Below are positions 42,604 through 51,556 of a DNA stretch of 59,282 bases, in pieces. The position numbers were made by a program, and so were the translations under genes. Numbering within the stretch: the stretch's first letter is position 1; the number at the start of each line of letters is the position of its first letter. The notes beneath the pieces were generated by a model, which ran no database searches, was not told the DNA's origin, and was given only the letters and a program-made list of their open reading frames with translations. This stretch comes from an uncultured Ruminococcus sp. (GTDB lineage: Bacteria > Bacillota > Clostridia > Oscillospirales > Ruminococcaceae), in assembly GCA_902780505.1 (NCBI GenBank), contig CACZFN010000023.1:1-59282 (forward strand), in the 5' to 3' direction.

Positions 42604-43595
42604 TGTGATGTCACCTCCCGCCACTTGAAGCAAGCTGTGCTGTGTCCCTCAGACACATTTTCTGTAACAGGCACGCAGCTTCTGCATTTATCGTCAGCAT
42701 ACTTACATCTTGGTGCAAAGGCACAGCCCTTGAACTTTTCATACAGAAGCGGAGGACTGCCAGGTATGCTTTTCATTCTTTTTTCTGTGTCGCTCTCTCT
42801 TGGATTGCTTTCAAGGAGCGCCTTTGTGTATGGGTGAGCAGGGTGGTCGAAAATATCCACAACGCTTGCGGTTTCAACAGCCTTTCCTGCATACATTACA
42901 GTTACGCTGTCGCAAATCTCAGCCACAACACCAAGGTTGTGAGTGATGAATATTACCGACGTTCCGCTTTCCTGCTGGAGCTTTTTTATAAGCTTTAGTA
43001 TCTGCGCCTGGATAGTAACATCAAGCGCCGTGGTAGGTTCGTCTGCAATAAGAAGCTTCGGCTCGCATATAAGCGCCATTGCTATCATTATTCTCTGTAA
43101 CATTCCTCCGCTCATTTCAAACGGATACTGCTCGTATCTTTTCTCCGCAGGTGTTATGCCTATCTTTTCAAACATCTCGATGACCTTTTCTCTTGCTTCA
43201 CGGCGATTTAAGTTTTTCTTCGCCCTTAGCATTTCTGCTATCTGCTCGCCTGCTTTCATGATAGGGTCAAGGGAAGTCATAGGGTCTTGGAATATCATTG
43301 CGGCTGTGCTGCCCCTGAAATCACGGAGCTGCTTTTTGCTCATTGCAAGAACATCCTTCTCGCCGCTGTCATCTCTTATGTAGATATCCCCTGCATATCT
43401 GGTGGTCTCCTCGTTATGGAGCCTTATGACCGACTTTGATGTTACACTTTTTCCGCAGCCGCTCTCGCCTACGATACCATGTATCTCCCCTTGCTTCACT
43501 TCAAGGTCAACGCCCTGAACGGCGTATACGATACCTCTAACTGTCATAAAGTCTACAGAAAGGTCTTTTATTTCAAGAACGTTTCCTTTTTTCAT
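42600..43595 (-). CDS. Oligopeptide-type ABC transporter ATPase (OppD/DppD-like)
   Basis: 331 aa. Walker A GESGCGKS (about 44-51), signature MSGGMLQR, Walker B LLIADEP, H-loop FITHN, and an oligo_HPY C-terminal extension with four cysteines (GCAFAPRCKY, KCRSC). Forms the ATPase heterodimer with the OppF-like protein. Start ATG 3 bp after the permease gene. Confidence 0.93.
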   Translation of the reverse strand: MKKGNVLEIKDLSVDFMTVRGIVYAVQGVDLEVKQGEIHGIVGESGCGKSVTSKSVIRLHNEETTRYAGDIYIRDDSGEKDVLAMSKKQLRDFRGSTAAMIFQDPMTSLDPIMKAGEQIAEMLRAKKNLNRREAREKVIEMFEKIGITPAEKRYEQYPFEMSGGMLQRIMIAMALICEPKLLIADEPTTALDVTIQAQILKLIKKLQQESGTSVIFITHNLGVVAEICDSVTVMYAGKAVETASVVDIFDHPAHPYTKALLESNPRESDTEKRMKSIPGSPPLLYEKFKGCAFAPRCKYADDKCRSCVPVTENVSEGHSTACFKWREVTSQ

Positions 43596-43598
43596 CTT

Positions 43599-44510
43599 TT
43601 ACGCCTCCCCATTTGCCTTAACTGCTGAAAGCTTCTTTATGCCGTGTTTCTTTTCGTATTTCTTGAATGACGGAAGCTTTCTTGATGACGGGTCAAGATA
43701 GTTCTGAACACCGTCGCTGAAAAGGTTTATGGATACTGTTACAAGTATTACGCATATTGCAGGTATAAAAAGCAGTGCCGAGCTATTATAAAGGTTGCCC
43801 ATGCCGTCACGGAGAAGCGTTCCCCAGTCGGCATTCGGAGCCTGAACGCCAAGTCCCAGAAAGCTAAGAGTAGCCATTGATGTGATAGCCGTACCGATAT
43901 CAAGTGTGAACTGCGATATCATAGGTGTGATGATGTTCGGCAGGATATGCACGAAAATTATCCTTGCGTCTGAAAAGCCCATTGATTTGCAGGCTTCAAC
44001 ATACACCGCCTTTTTCTCTGTCATTATCATTGATCTTGCGGTTTTTGTTGTAAGAGGGATATAAGAAATGCCTATGGCGATGATACCTGTCATCATGCCC
44101 TTTCCCATTACCGCAATAAGGATAAAGGAAAGAAGAAGCGGCGGTATTGCGCTTATAACGTCCCACACCCTCATTACGATACTGTCAAGAGGACCTCTGT
44201 AGTATCCGCATATAAGCCCAAGAGGAACACCTATTACTACCTCTATGGCAACTATGAGAAAGGCATTCAGAATGGAAGTTCTTGCACTGCATATGAGCCT
44301 TGAAAAAAGATCTCTGCCAAGTCCGTCAGTTCCGAAAATGTGTCCCTCAGAAAAGGCGGGAGCATATATGGCATTCACGTCTGTGGCAAGAGGGTCATAC
44401 GGTGCGATAACGCTTGCAAAGAGCGATACGAAAACTATGACCGCAAGGAATATTCCCGTCACCGCCACAACAGGTGTGAAAAACGTTCCTGCTTTATTTT
44501 TCTTCTTCAT
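43599..44510 (-). CDS. Oligopeptide-type ABC transporter permease (DppC/OppC-like)
   Basis: 303 aa from ATG 44510 (AAGGTGGG upstream; upstream reading overlaps the other permease gene). Five to six membrane segments; the N-terminal OppC domain motif PYDPLATDVNAIYAPAFSEGHIFGTDGLGRDLFSRL is conserved; inner-membrane EAA loop KSMGFSDARIIFVHILPN at about 205. Forms the channel with DppB-like protein. Confidence 0.93.
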   Translation of the reverse strand: MKKKNKAGTFFTPVVAVTGIFLAVIVFVSLFASVIAPYDPLATDVNAIYAPAFSEGHIFGTDGLGRDLFSRLICSARTSILNAFLIVAIEVVIGVPLGLICGYYRGPLDSIVMRVWDVISAIPPLLLSFILIAVMGKGMMTGIIAIGISYIPLTTKTARSMIMTEKKAVYVEACKSMGFSDARIIFVHILPNIITPMISQFTLDIGTAITSMATLSFLGLGVQAPNADWGTLLRDGMGNLYNSSALLFIPAICVILVTVSINLFSDGVQNYLDPSSRKLPSFKKYEKKHGIKKLSAVKANGEA

Positions 44511-44523
44511 TAATAATCCCACC

Positions 44524-45468
44524 TTATTTAAGATCAACTCTCGGATCAAGAACGGTATAAAGTATGTCGATAACAAAACTCATTACAAGATAAGCTCCAA
44601 GCATGAAAAGCACAAGTATCTGAACTATGGGGAAATTGTTTTCCTCTATCGCCGATATGAGCAGACCGCCTATACCGGGAAGAGAAAAGACCTGCTCAAC
44701 TATTACTGTCGAGCCTATAGAGCCTGCTATCATATATCCTGCAACTGTTATAACAGGAATAACGGCGTTGTGAAAAGCGTGCTTGTAGGTTATGTTGCTT
44801 TGCTTTAATCCCTTTGCAGCCGCTGTTGCGATATAGGGGGATTGAAGCTGATTTATCATGTTGCTTCGTGTGATACGTCCAAGCATCGCAACGAACGTCA
44901 GCGCCATTATCAGGCTCGGTATCATTATACGCTGTAAGAACTCTCCGAAATTTGTATATGTTCCGATAAACGAATATCCAGGAACGTACTTTGTCATGAA
45001 AAAAAGTATCAGTATGCTTACCAAAAATGACGGCGCACCTGAAAGCACAAGCATAAGTCCTGAAATTGCTGCGTCTGAGGGTTTACCTTTTCTCAGCGCC
45101 GCTGCAACTCCCATTATAACAGCTATCACTGAGCCTATGACGGAACTCATTATCACAAGTCCGAATGTTATTGGAAGCCTTGACATTACAAGACCTTTTA
45201 CGTCCTGACCGTCAACATAGTCTGTGCCGAAGTCGCCTGAAAGAACTCCCTTTATCCACCTGAGATACTGTATATGCACAGGGTCGTCAAGGTGATATTT
45301 TTCTGTAAGAGCCTGCCTGAGTTCAGGAGTGGATTGATTGTTTCCTATCATTACTGTGAGAGGGTCTGCGTCTGACATTCTCAGAACAACGAACACCAGA
45401 AAGGATACCAAAAACATTATGACTATCATTGAAAGCAGCCGTTTGATTATAAATCTGAACCTTTTCAC
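44524..45468 (-). CDS. Oligopeptide-type ABC transporter permease (DppB/OppB-like)
   Basis: 314 aa with GTG start (GAGGAATG upstream). N-terminal motif FIIKRLLSMIVIMFLVSFLVFVVLRMSDADP and EAA loop AAAKGLKQSNITYKHAFHNAVIPV mark DppB. First gene of the minus-strand array permeases-ATPases-binding protein-amt/PII-merR-ureohydrolase-ade-MATE; gaps within the array are short (overlaps up to 32 bp), so one long transcript is likely. Confidence 0.93.
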   Translation of the reverse strand: MKRFRFIIKRLLSMIVIMFLVSFLVFVVLRMSDADPLTVMIGNNQSTPELRQALTEKYHLDDPVHIQYLRWIKGVLSGDFGTDYVDGQDVKGLVMSRLPITFGLVIMSSVIGSVIAVIMGVAAALRKGKPSDAAISGLMLVLSGAPSFLVSILILFFMTKYVPGYSFIGTYTNFGEFLQRIMIPSLIMALTFVAMLGRITRSNMINQLQSPYIATAAAKGLKQSNITYKHAFHNAVIPVITVAGYMIAGSIGSTVIVEQVFSLPGIGGLLISAIEENNFPIVQILVLFMLGAYLVMSFVIDILYTVLDPRVDLK

Positions 45469-45743
45469 TTTACATTCCTCCTATATTTACAGCTGCACTT
45501 TGCAGGATTTTCTTGTTTGACTTTCATTTTGCTTTTTGAAAATAATTTACTCCACGAAACTTTTCTTTCGATATACCTATGATATATCCTGTAGCAACTA
45601 CAACTGCAATATTTAAAATCAGTCATTCTATATTTTATATATAAACTTTTTATTAACGCAAGCTGTCTTTTAAACTTACAGAAAATGTTGTATGAATAAA
45701 GAAGTTTTATATCCTGCATTTTGTTCATATTCACAAATGTAAG
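45469..45743 (-). promoter_or_regulatory. AT-rich leader/promoter region of the peptide importer array
   Basis: 275 bp with no gene. On the minus strand a weak promoter candidate is TTGCGT (about 45655-45660) with TATAAA 16 bp on (about 45633-45638). Small hairpins are possible (CGAAA...TTTCG near 45554-45570), but no known guanidine or other riboswitch signature was seen. Confidence 0.35.
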
Positions 45744-45776
45744 AAAAGAGGGGCGCTCCAAAGCAGAAGCCCCCCA
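45744..45776 (-). terminator. Terminator after the cytidylate-kinase-like gene
   Basis: On the minus strand GGGGC stem pairs with GCCCC (about 45771-45775 with 45750-45754) followed by TCTTTTCTT. It separates the two minus-strand arrays. Confidence 0.7.
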
Positions 45777-45806
45777 CAAATGAAGATTTGGTAATCAGTA
45801 GAAAGC

Positions 45807-46412
45807 TTAGTCCTCGAACATCTTTCTTGCAGCGAAGCATATCATCTCGGCAGTGAGATCAGTGCCGTATTCGCTTACGTCGATCATAAGATGTTTGTTG
45901 TCACGGTCACCACGATTTTTGCCTGTGACGTATTTATAATAGTTGTGGCGCTGGCGGTCAACACGTTTTATGAGCTTGTCAGCCTCCGGCCATGAAAGGT
46001 CATAAGTTTCACACATATGCTTTATCCTTGCTTCCAAAGGCGCATAGAGAAAAACATTCATGTGGTTTGGATATTCTCTGAGAACATAGTCTGCACATCT
46101 GCCGAAGAATATGGCGGATACACGCTTGTTTGCAAGATCTCTGATGATATCGACCTGCGCTTTTACAGCCTTGTCGGAATAAAACTGCGTTGATGAGCCG
46201 TAGCCGAATGACTTCAGCAGGCGGTCAGCGTTCTTGTCAAGCATTTCCTCACTGTCAAGAAACGAGTCACGGCTTATGCCTGCACGCTCCGCCGCCATAT
46301 CTACAAGATCCTTGTCATAAAACTCCATGCCAAGCTCAGCAGCCGCCTTTCTTGCGACCTCTCTTGCGTTGCAGCCGAACTCACGGCTTATGGTAATAAT
46401 AAACTTTTTCAT
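45807..46412 (-). CDS. Cytidylate kinase-like family protein
   Basis: 201 aa. Opens with ITISREFGCNAREVARKAAAELGMEFYDKDLV, the signature of the Cytidylate_kin2 family, in which the Walker A lysine is replaced; FFGRCADYVLREYPNHMNVFLYAPLEARIKHM and RQRHNYYKYVTG follow. Family members are P-loop kinases of unproven substrate. Last gene of the minus-strand array from the agmatinase, 3 bp after the TRIC gene. Ribosome site AAAGGAG. Confidence 0.85.
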   Translation of the reverse strand: MKKFIITISREFGCNAREVARKAAAELGMEFYDKDLVDMAAERAGISRDSFLDSEEMLDKNADRLLKSFGYGSSTQFYSDKAVKAQVDIIRDLANKRVSAIFFGRCADYVLREYPNHMNVFLYAPLEARIKHMCETYDLSWPEADKLIKRVDRQRHNYYKYVTGKNRGDRDNKHLMIDVSEYGTDLTAEMICFAARKMFED

Positions 46413-46415
46413 AGT

Positions 46416-47126
46416 CTATGCTCCTTTTTTATTTATGAGATTTTCTTTCGTGGCGGCTATCCTCCGCTCCTGTCTGGCTTTTATCTGGATCTTCGGCAAA
46501 TTCCAGCCGAATTTCACCGACATGAGCCTTAGGGAAAACGTCACCGCAAGGCTCACCATGCAGGCAGGCATGAACGACATCATGCCATAGCAAAGCAGAA
46601 AAGCCGCTGCACCTGTGGCAGAAGCGCAGGCATAAATGTTGCCCACAAATATCTCAGGCTTCTTGTTCACGAAAATATCCCTGAGAACTCCGCCCCCAAC
46701 GCCTGTTATAACTCCCGAAAACACAAGCAAAAAAGTGTTGTCTGACACGCCGCTCCTCATTGCCGCTGTTATACCTGTAACAGTGAAAATGCCAAGCCCT
46801 ATAGTATCGAGCATGAGCATTGCAGTATCATAAAGCTTCAACGCCTTGCCCCCCAGGTCGCCTTTTACAGCCAAGGCAGCAAACACAAGCACCGATATCA
46901 AAGCCGCCGCACTCATTGCAAGGGGGTCACGAAACGCCGCCACAGGGTGACTTCCAATGACGATATCACGCATTATCCCACCGCCCACAGCCGTTGTCAC
47001 TCCTATTATTATAACGCCGAAAAGGTCAAAACGCCTTTTTATCGCTGTCAGCGCACCGCTTGCCGCAAACGCTGCAGTGCCGATAAGTTCAAGTATCGTA
47101 ACGATAACATCAAAACGCTCATTCAT
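46416..47126 (-). CDS. TRIC-family (UPF0126/YadS) membrane channel protein
   Basis: 236 aa with about seven membrane helices in two repeats; each repeat carries the GGG..RD motif (GGGIMRDIV near 48 and GGGVLRDIF near 136). Bacterial TRIC proteins form trimeric monovalent cation channels; some relatives have been linked with glycine movement. The start overlaps the regulator stop (ATGA). The basic C-terminal tail (KARQERRIAATKEN) is cytoplasmic. Confidence 0.9.
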   Translation of the reverse strand: MNERFDVIVTILELIGTAAFAASGALTAIKRRFDLFGVIIIGVTTAVGGGIMRDIVIGSHPVAAFRDPLAMSAAALISVLVFAALAVKGDLGGKALKLYDTAMLMLDTIGLGIFTVTGITAAMRSGVSDNTFLLVFSGVITGVGGGVLRDIFVNKKPEIFVGNIYACASATGAAAFLLCYGMMSFMPACMVSLAVTFSLRLMSVKFGWNLPKIQIKARQERRIAATKENLINKKGA

Positions 47127-48397
47127 TCAACGTCCCTGCCTGCATATTTGTGTATCTTCCGCACCGCCGTCGCCTGACTTATGCCAAGCTTCTGTGCCAC
47201 AGCCACAGATGTTCTGTATTTTTCATAGGCTCTCATCACAAGTCCGCTTTCGTAAAATTCAAGCATATCCTTTAGGGAAGCATTCTGTGCAAATACCTCA
47301 GACGAACCGCCTGTTATCCTGTCAGGCAAGTCGAAAACGTCCACCTTTTTCTTCTCGGTAGTAAGAACGATACGCTCGATAGTCCTATGCACCTCGTCGA
47401 TATTTTCCTTCCAATCATATCCCAACAAACAGCCCATGGCACGAGGCGTGAACTCAACGCTCCGTGAGTATTTCTTGTTTGCCGAGCCGAGATAATAGTC
47501 GATAAAGCTTTTAAGATCCTCAGCACGCTCGCCAAGAGAATACATCTGCACCTGATAAGGCTCGAACTCGCTTATAAACTCCTCCGACAGCTTGTCAGCA
47601 CCTTTAAGCTCCTCCACTGAATGTTCAGAAAGCCCCACAGGCACAACGCCTGCTTTTGCGCATTTTTCAAGGACTGCCCTTTGAAGCCTAGGCGACAGCC
47701 TGTCTATATGCTTTATTATCACAGCGTAAATGCCCGAAAGCGGCGATATCATCGACCTCTCTCCAAGAAGCTCCTTTTCTATGACTTCTTCCCCGACAGG
47801 TGCGCAGTCATAGGTGTAAAGCGTTCCTTTTTTGCCGTATATAGTGGAAGCAAGATAGCTTTTGCCGCTTCCCGTCGGACCATAGATGTAACATGGACAG
47901 CCTGCGTCACAGAAAACTCCTGCAAGCCGCCTTGCATCTCTTGAACGGCTGCTTTGGGCGATATAACGCTGTCCGCCGTCACGTCCTGTCATAAGCTCTA
48001 TTTCATCAAGAAGCTTTTTGTTCTGATACTGCAAAACATTGTAACGCTCCCGCAGGTCGTCAAAGCCTGTTATCTCCCAAGAGGAATAGCTTATTATCAT
48101 CTCAAGCTCTCCGTCCTTGAATACCGGTATTCCCGTGACAAAAGTTTCGTCATTGTCAACGCCTTTTTGCACTGTTGTGACACGCTTGTGGCTTTCAAAA
48201 ACCATTTGCGTCACGCAAGGGGAAAACATCTTCATCATTTCCTCTGAGCCTGCGAATTTACCTATTATGTCAGAGCCTTTTACGCTTCTGCCGCTGAGAT
48301 AGGAGTTTGAAACAAATCTGAACACTCCGCTGCCGTCGGCAATAGTCACTCCTGGGTGGATACTTTCGAGAATGTGCCCTAGCTGCTCATAATCCAT
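47123..48397 (-). CDS. TyrR-like regulator: PAS, degenerate AAA+ and Fis-type helix-turn-helix
   Basis: 424 aa. A PAS-like sensor (about 1-110), a coiled linker (112-135), an AAA+ domain (about 140-370) with intact Walker A GPTGSGKS (173-180), and a C-terminal Fis-like HTH (about 385-420, SVAVAQKLGISQATAVRKIHKY). The GAFTGA loop that touches sigma-54 is missing (ELLGERSMISPLSG stands there) and Walker B is degenerate (VIIKHIDRLS), so it is probably a sigma-54-independent, TyrR-like regulator. Likely controls the ABC importer, agmatinase or urease genes; the TATTCA-N4-TGAATA palindromes at 52751-52935 are candidate sites. Confidence 0.85.
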   Translation of the reverse strand: MDYEQLGHILESIHPGVTIADGSGVFRFVSNSYLSGRSVKGSDIIGKFAGSEEMMKMFSPCVTQMVFESHKRVTTVQKGVDNDETFVTGIPVFKDGELEMIISYSSWEITGFDDLRERYNVLQYQNKKLLDEIELMTGRDGGQRYIAQSSRSRDARRLAGVFCDAGCPCYIYGPTGSGKSYLASTIYGKKGTLYTYDCAPVGEEVIEKELLGERSMISPLSGIYAVIIKHIDRLSPRLQRAVLEKCAKAGVVPVGLSEHSVEELKGADKLSEEFISEFEPYQVQMYSLGERAEDLKSFIDYYLGSANKKYSRSVEFTPRAMGCLLGYDWKENIDEVHRTIERIVLTTEKKKVDVFDLPDRITGGSSEVFAQNASLKDMLEFYESGLVMRAYEKYRTSVAVAQKLGISQATAVRKIHKYAGRDVE

Positions 48398-48428
48398 TTG
48401 TCTGCACTCCTTTCTGCGGCTTTATAGT

Positions 48429-49208
48429 TTACACATTAAGTATCTTTGAGAAGAACTGCTTTGCACGGTCGCTCTTAGGGTGCTTGAACACTTCCTCAGG
48501 GGTGCCGTCCTCGATAACATAGCCGCCGTCCATAAAGCAGACTCTGTTTGCTACCTCTGCCGCAAAGCCCATTTCGTGTGTGACAACTATCATTGTCATT
48601 CCTGCCTGAGCCAGGTCTTTCATAACGTTCAGAACTTCGCCAACGAACTCAGGGTCAAGGGCGGAAGTCGGCTCGTCAAAGAGTATGACCTCAGGCTCCA
48701 TTGCAAGGGTCCTCGCAATAGCCACACGCTGCTGCTGACCGCCTGAAAGCTGAGTAGGATAAGCGTCTGCCTTGCCGTCCATTCCAACTCTCGCAAGAAG
48801 CTCCATGGCTTTCTTCTTTGTTTCTTCCTTGTTAGCCTTTTTAACCTGAACAGGACACTCCATGACGTTTTCAAGCACTGTTTTGTGCGGCCAAAGGTTA
48901 AACTGCTGGAACACCATTCCAACGTTCTTTCTTATGACCTTTGCAGCCTTTTCGTTGAGCTTTTTGTTGTGCTTGTCCTCGTCGATGCCCTTCAGGGAAA
49001 CTCCGCCTATATCTATCTCGCCTGATGTCAGCTCCTCGAGATAGTTCAGGCATCTGAGAAAAGTGCTTTTGCCAGAGCCGCTAGGGCCGATAACGCTTAC
49101 CACCTCGCCCTTGTAAATATCCATATCTATTTTTCTGAGGACCTTAAGCTCCCCGTAATTCTTTGCCAGATCGTGAACCGATATAACAGGCTTTCTGCTT
49201 TCAGCCAT
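48429..49208 (-). CDS. Polar amino acid ABC transporter ATPase (GlnQ/HisP-like)
   Basis: 259 aa. Walker [10 protein letters not shown] (about 43-51), Q-loop [16 protein letters not shown], signature LSGGQQQR, Walker [15 protein letters not shown] and H-loop VVTHEMGFA are all intact. FQQFNLWPH is typical of the polar amino acid family; the substrate may be arginine, histidine, glutamine or another amino acid. It powers the two permeases encoded upstream. Confidence 0.95.
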   Translation of the reverse strand: MAESRKPVISVHDLAKNYGELKVLRKIDMDIYKGEVVSVIGPSGSGKSTFLRCLNYLEELTSGEIDIGGVSLKGIDEDKHNKKLNEKAAKVIRKNVGMVFQQFNLWPHKTVLENVMECPVQVKKANKEETKKKAMELLARVGMDGKADAYPTQLSGGQQQRVAIARTLAMEPEVILFDEPTSALDPEFVGEVLNVMKDLAQAGMTMIVVTHEMGFAAEVANRVCFMDGGYVIEDGTPEEVFKHPKSDRAKQFFSKILNV

Positions 49209-49230
49209 TGTATTTTACACTCCTTTTTTG

Positions 49231-49890
49231 TCAGATAGCAACACGGTTGTTGTGCTTTTCTATACATCTTGATGCGAACTCAATAACAAGGTTCAGCGCC
49301 CAGTAAAGAACGCCTGCACAGATATAAACTATCAGAGGGCTGAAAGTTATACCGATAGCCTCTTTTGTCATCATTGTCATTTCTGCAACTGTGATGATAG
49401 AAAGGATAGATGAGTCCTTAACAGTCTGAACAAACTGTCCTGTCAGTGACGGAACGATTATTTTCAAAGTCTGAGGGAAAATTATTCTCACCATTGTTTT
49501 AAATCTTGACATTCCCATTGCATATGAAGCTTCAAACTGTCCCTTTGGGATAGCGCTGACGCCGCTTTCAAGGATAACTGCGGTATAAGCCGCTGTGTAC
49601 ATTCCAAGAATTATAACGCCTGTTGAGAACGCTGAAACGTTCAGACCAAGAGCAGGGAGTCCGTAATATGCAAGATATACCTGCACCATAAAAGGGGTGC
49701 ATCTGAATATCTTTATAAACGCCCTTGCGATAAGCTCAACAGCCTTGTTTTTTGAAAGGCACATATAGCCTACCGCCGAGCCTAACACCATTGCAATAAG
49801 GATAGACAGCACCGATATTGCCGCCGTTGTTCCAAGACCCTGTAAAAGCAGCGGAAGCGCTATTTCCGCAACGTGCATAAATTCGTCCAT
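49231..49890 (-). CDS. Polar amino acid ABC transporter permease 1 (HisM/GlnP-like)
   Basis: 219 aa with five membrane segments. Opening LPLLLQGLGTTAAISVLSILIAMVLG and EAA loop ASYAMGMSRFKTMVRIIFPQTLK are family-typical. Ribosome site AAGGAGG. 14 bp after permease 2. Confidence 0.95.
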   Translation of the reverse strand: MDEFMHVAEIALPLLLQGLGTTAAISVLSILIAMVLGSAVGYMCLSKNKAVELIARAFIKIFRCTPFMVQVYLAYYGLPALGLNVSAFSTGVIILGMYTAAYTAVILESGVSAIPKGQFEASYAMGMSRFKTMVRIIFPQTLKIIVPSLTGQFVQTVKDSSILSIITVAEMTMMTKEAIGITFSPLIVYICAGVLYWALNLVIEFASRCIEKHNNRVAI

Positions 49891-49904
49891 ATTATTGCGC
49901 CTCC

Positions 49905-50567
49905 TTATCTTCTTTCAAGTCTTTTCTTCTGAAGCTTTACAAGCTCTTCAAGTCCTGCGCAGATAACAAAATACATAACTGCGATAGCAATATAGAAAGG
50001 CAGGTTTATGTATGTCTGCGTAACAAGACGCTGAGCCGTTCTTGTAAGCTCTACGATTGCCAACACAGAAAGCATCGGCGACACCTTTATAACGTTTATG
50101 AACTCGCTTGTTAGCTGCGGCAAAGCTACCTTGAATACCTGTGGGAAAACTATCCTCATTAGTATCTTTGGCTCGCTCATGCCCAAGGCTCTGGCCGCCT
50201 CCGTCTGACCCTTTGGCACAGCCGTAAGACCGCCACGGATTATTTCTGCGATAAATCCGCCGCTGTTAAGGCTAAGAGCGATTATGCCTGACGCCAGGTT
50301 TGAAAGGTTTAGACCCATTACTGCAAGCGCCTGATATATAATGTATATCTGCACCAGCACAGGTGTGCCACGGACAAAGCTTATATAAACTGCGACTATC
50401 TTTTTCAGTATCCTTGAAGGAAGCGAGTCGCCGCCCATTCTCATCACCGAAAGCAGTATACCAACGCAAAGCGCTATAAGTATCGCTGCAACGGATACGA
50501 ATACTGTATAGCCAAGACCTTTCAGCAGCAGGTCTTTATAATGCCATACTATGTTGAAATTCTCCAT
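49905..50567 (-). CDS. Polar amino acid ABC transporter permease 2 (HisQ/GlnP-like)
   Basis: 220 aa from ATG 50567; the frame is open to 50615 but without a better start. Five membrane segments; LLLKGLGYTVFVSVAAILIALCVG and EAA loop AARALGMSEPKILMRIVFPQVFK. The ATG lies inside a 17-codon leader frame (50549-50602) in another frame, which carries the strong AGGAGG, so translation may be coupled to it. Confidence 0.93.
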   Translation of the reverse strand: MENFNIVWHYKDLLLKGLGYTVFVSVAAILIALCVGILLSVMRMGGDSLPSRILKKIVAVYISFVRGTPVLVQIYIIYQALAVMGLNLSNLASGIIALSLNSGGFIAEIIRGGLTAVPKGQTEAARALGMSEPKILMRIVFPQVFKVALPQLTSEFINVIKVSPMLSVLAIVELTRTAQRLVTQTYINLPFYIAIAVMYFVICAGLEELVKLQKKRLERR

Positions 50568-50602
50568 TGATATATAATGCTCCGCCGTTTGCGACGGAGC
50601 AT
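50549..50602 (-). CDS. Possible 17-residue Arg-rich leader peptide over a hairpin
   Basis: ATG 50602 follows AAAGGAGGAA (AGGAGG at 50605-50610, close spacing). The peptide begins MLRRKRRS and ends at TAG 50549, 18 bp past the permease ATG. The CGT-CGC-AAA-CGG-CGG codons form one side of an intercistronic hairpin GCTCCG/CGGAGC (50579-50600). Such a leader could slow ribosomes when charged tRNA-Arg is scarce and expose the permease start. It may also be a chance frame over an ordinary mRNA-stabilising hairpin. Confidence 0.3.
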   Translation of the reverse strand: MLRRKRRSIIYQWRIST

Positions 50603-50624
50603 TTCCTCCTTTCAAAGGTGCTTT

Positions 50625-51516
50625 TTACTCGGCAGGGATATAATCGCTCTCAGGCAGGTCAACGGCTTCACCAAACCATTTCTTCTGGAGCTCTGCAAGA
50701 GTTCCGTCCTCTTTGAACTTGTGTATCTCAGAGTTGATATAGTCAGAAAGCTCTGTGTCTTCCTTACGAACAGCCCATGATACCCAAGTGTCTGTACCGA
50801 CCATTTCAGCCTTGCCTGAATCGTCAGCCACTATCTCATAATCGTCAGGATTCTTCATTACAACTGCGGCGCAGCTTGCATAGTTCTGAGCAACAAGGTC
50901 TATCTTGCCGTTCTTAAGCTCTGCAAAAGCCTCAGGGAATGAGTCGTATTTGAGCAGTTCAGCATAGCCGTCCTTGCCCTCTGACTTTAGCTTCTCGTTG
51001 AATTTCTTTGTATCGTCCTCATTGTAGCAAGAAGTCTGTGTGCCGACCTTTTTGCCCGACATATCTTCGATAGACTTGATGCTGTCATCGCCCTTTCTCT
51101 TTACGAAAACTGTAGTTCCGTTCTGGATAGGATAAGTCATCGTGTACTTGCCTGCACGTTCAGCAGTTACGCCGAGTGTTGCTCCAACAACGTCATATTT
51201 CTTTGCTTCAAGTCCTGCAAGTATTCCTTGAAACGGCAGGTCGATATAATCAAGCTCTACCCCCAGATCGTCGCAAATCTTAGCGAACAGATCTGCGTTG
51301 TAGCCTATGATCTTATCGCCGTCCATGTTATTCAAAAGGCTCATAAGCGGCTTCTGTCGCAACTGTGAGCTTACCGTTTTCCTTGATCTGATCCAGTGTG
51401 AGCGGACCTGCGTTCTTGCTGCTTCCGCAGGCTGTAAGACATCCTGCCGCAAGTACCGAAGCCACTGCCACTGCACAAACTTTTCTTAAAATTCCAAATC
51501 TTCTTCCGCTTTTCAT
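50625..51516 (-). pseudogene. Polar amino acid-binding lipoprotein, split by a 1-base frameshift
   Basis: Two overlapping frames form one family 3 solute-binding protein. The first (from ATG 51516) gives the signal peptide, lipobox LTAC and GKLTVATEAAYEPFE, then hits TAA; the second continues with MDGDKIIGYNADLFAKI to the end at 50625. An expected TAC codon reads TAAC: one extra base at 51328-51329. Without it the protein would be about 296 aa with YDVVGATLGVTAERAGKYTMTYP and a KIDLVAQNY segment. It is either a recent mutation inactivating the importer, or a sequencing error. Confidence 0.85.
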
Positions 51517-51556
51517 AACTGATTCCAACCTTTCACTTACTTTTCTAAATAATTCG

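Noticed and set aside
39921-45468. A NikABCDE nickel importer serving urease
   Set aside because: The ATPases are 331-339 aa with C-terminal oligopeptide-type extensions, unlike short NikD/NikE, and the array adjoins nitrogen hydrolases; nickel transport cannot be ruled out but is not favoured.
45469-45780. A guanidine riboswitch ahead of the importer/guanidine-hydrolase array
   Set aside because: No conserved ykkC, mini-ykkC or ykkC-III sequence elements could be seen on the minus strand; only AT-rich sequence and small hairpins.
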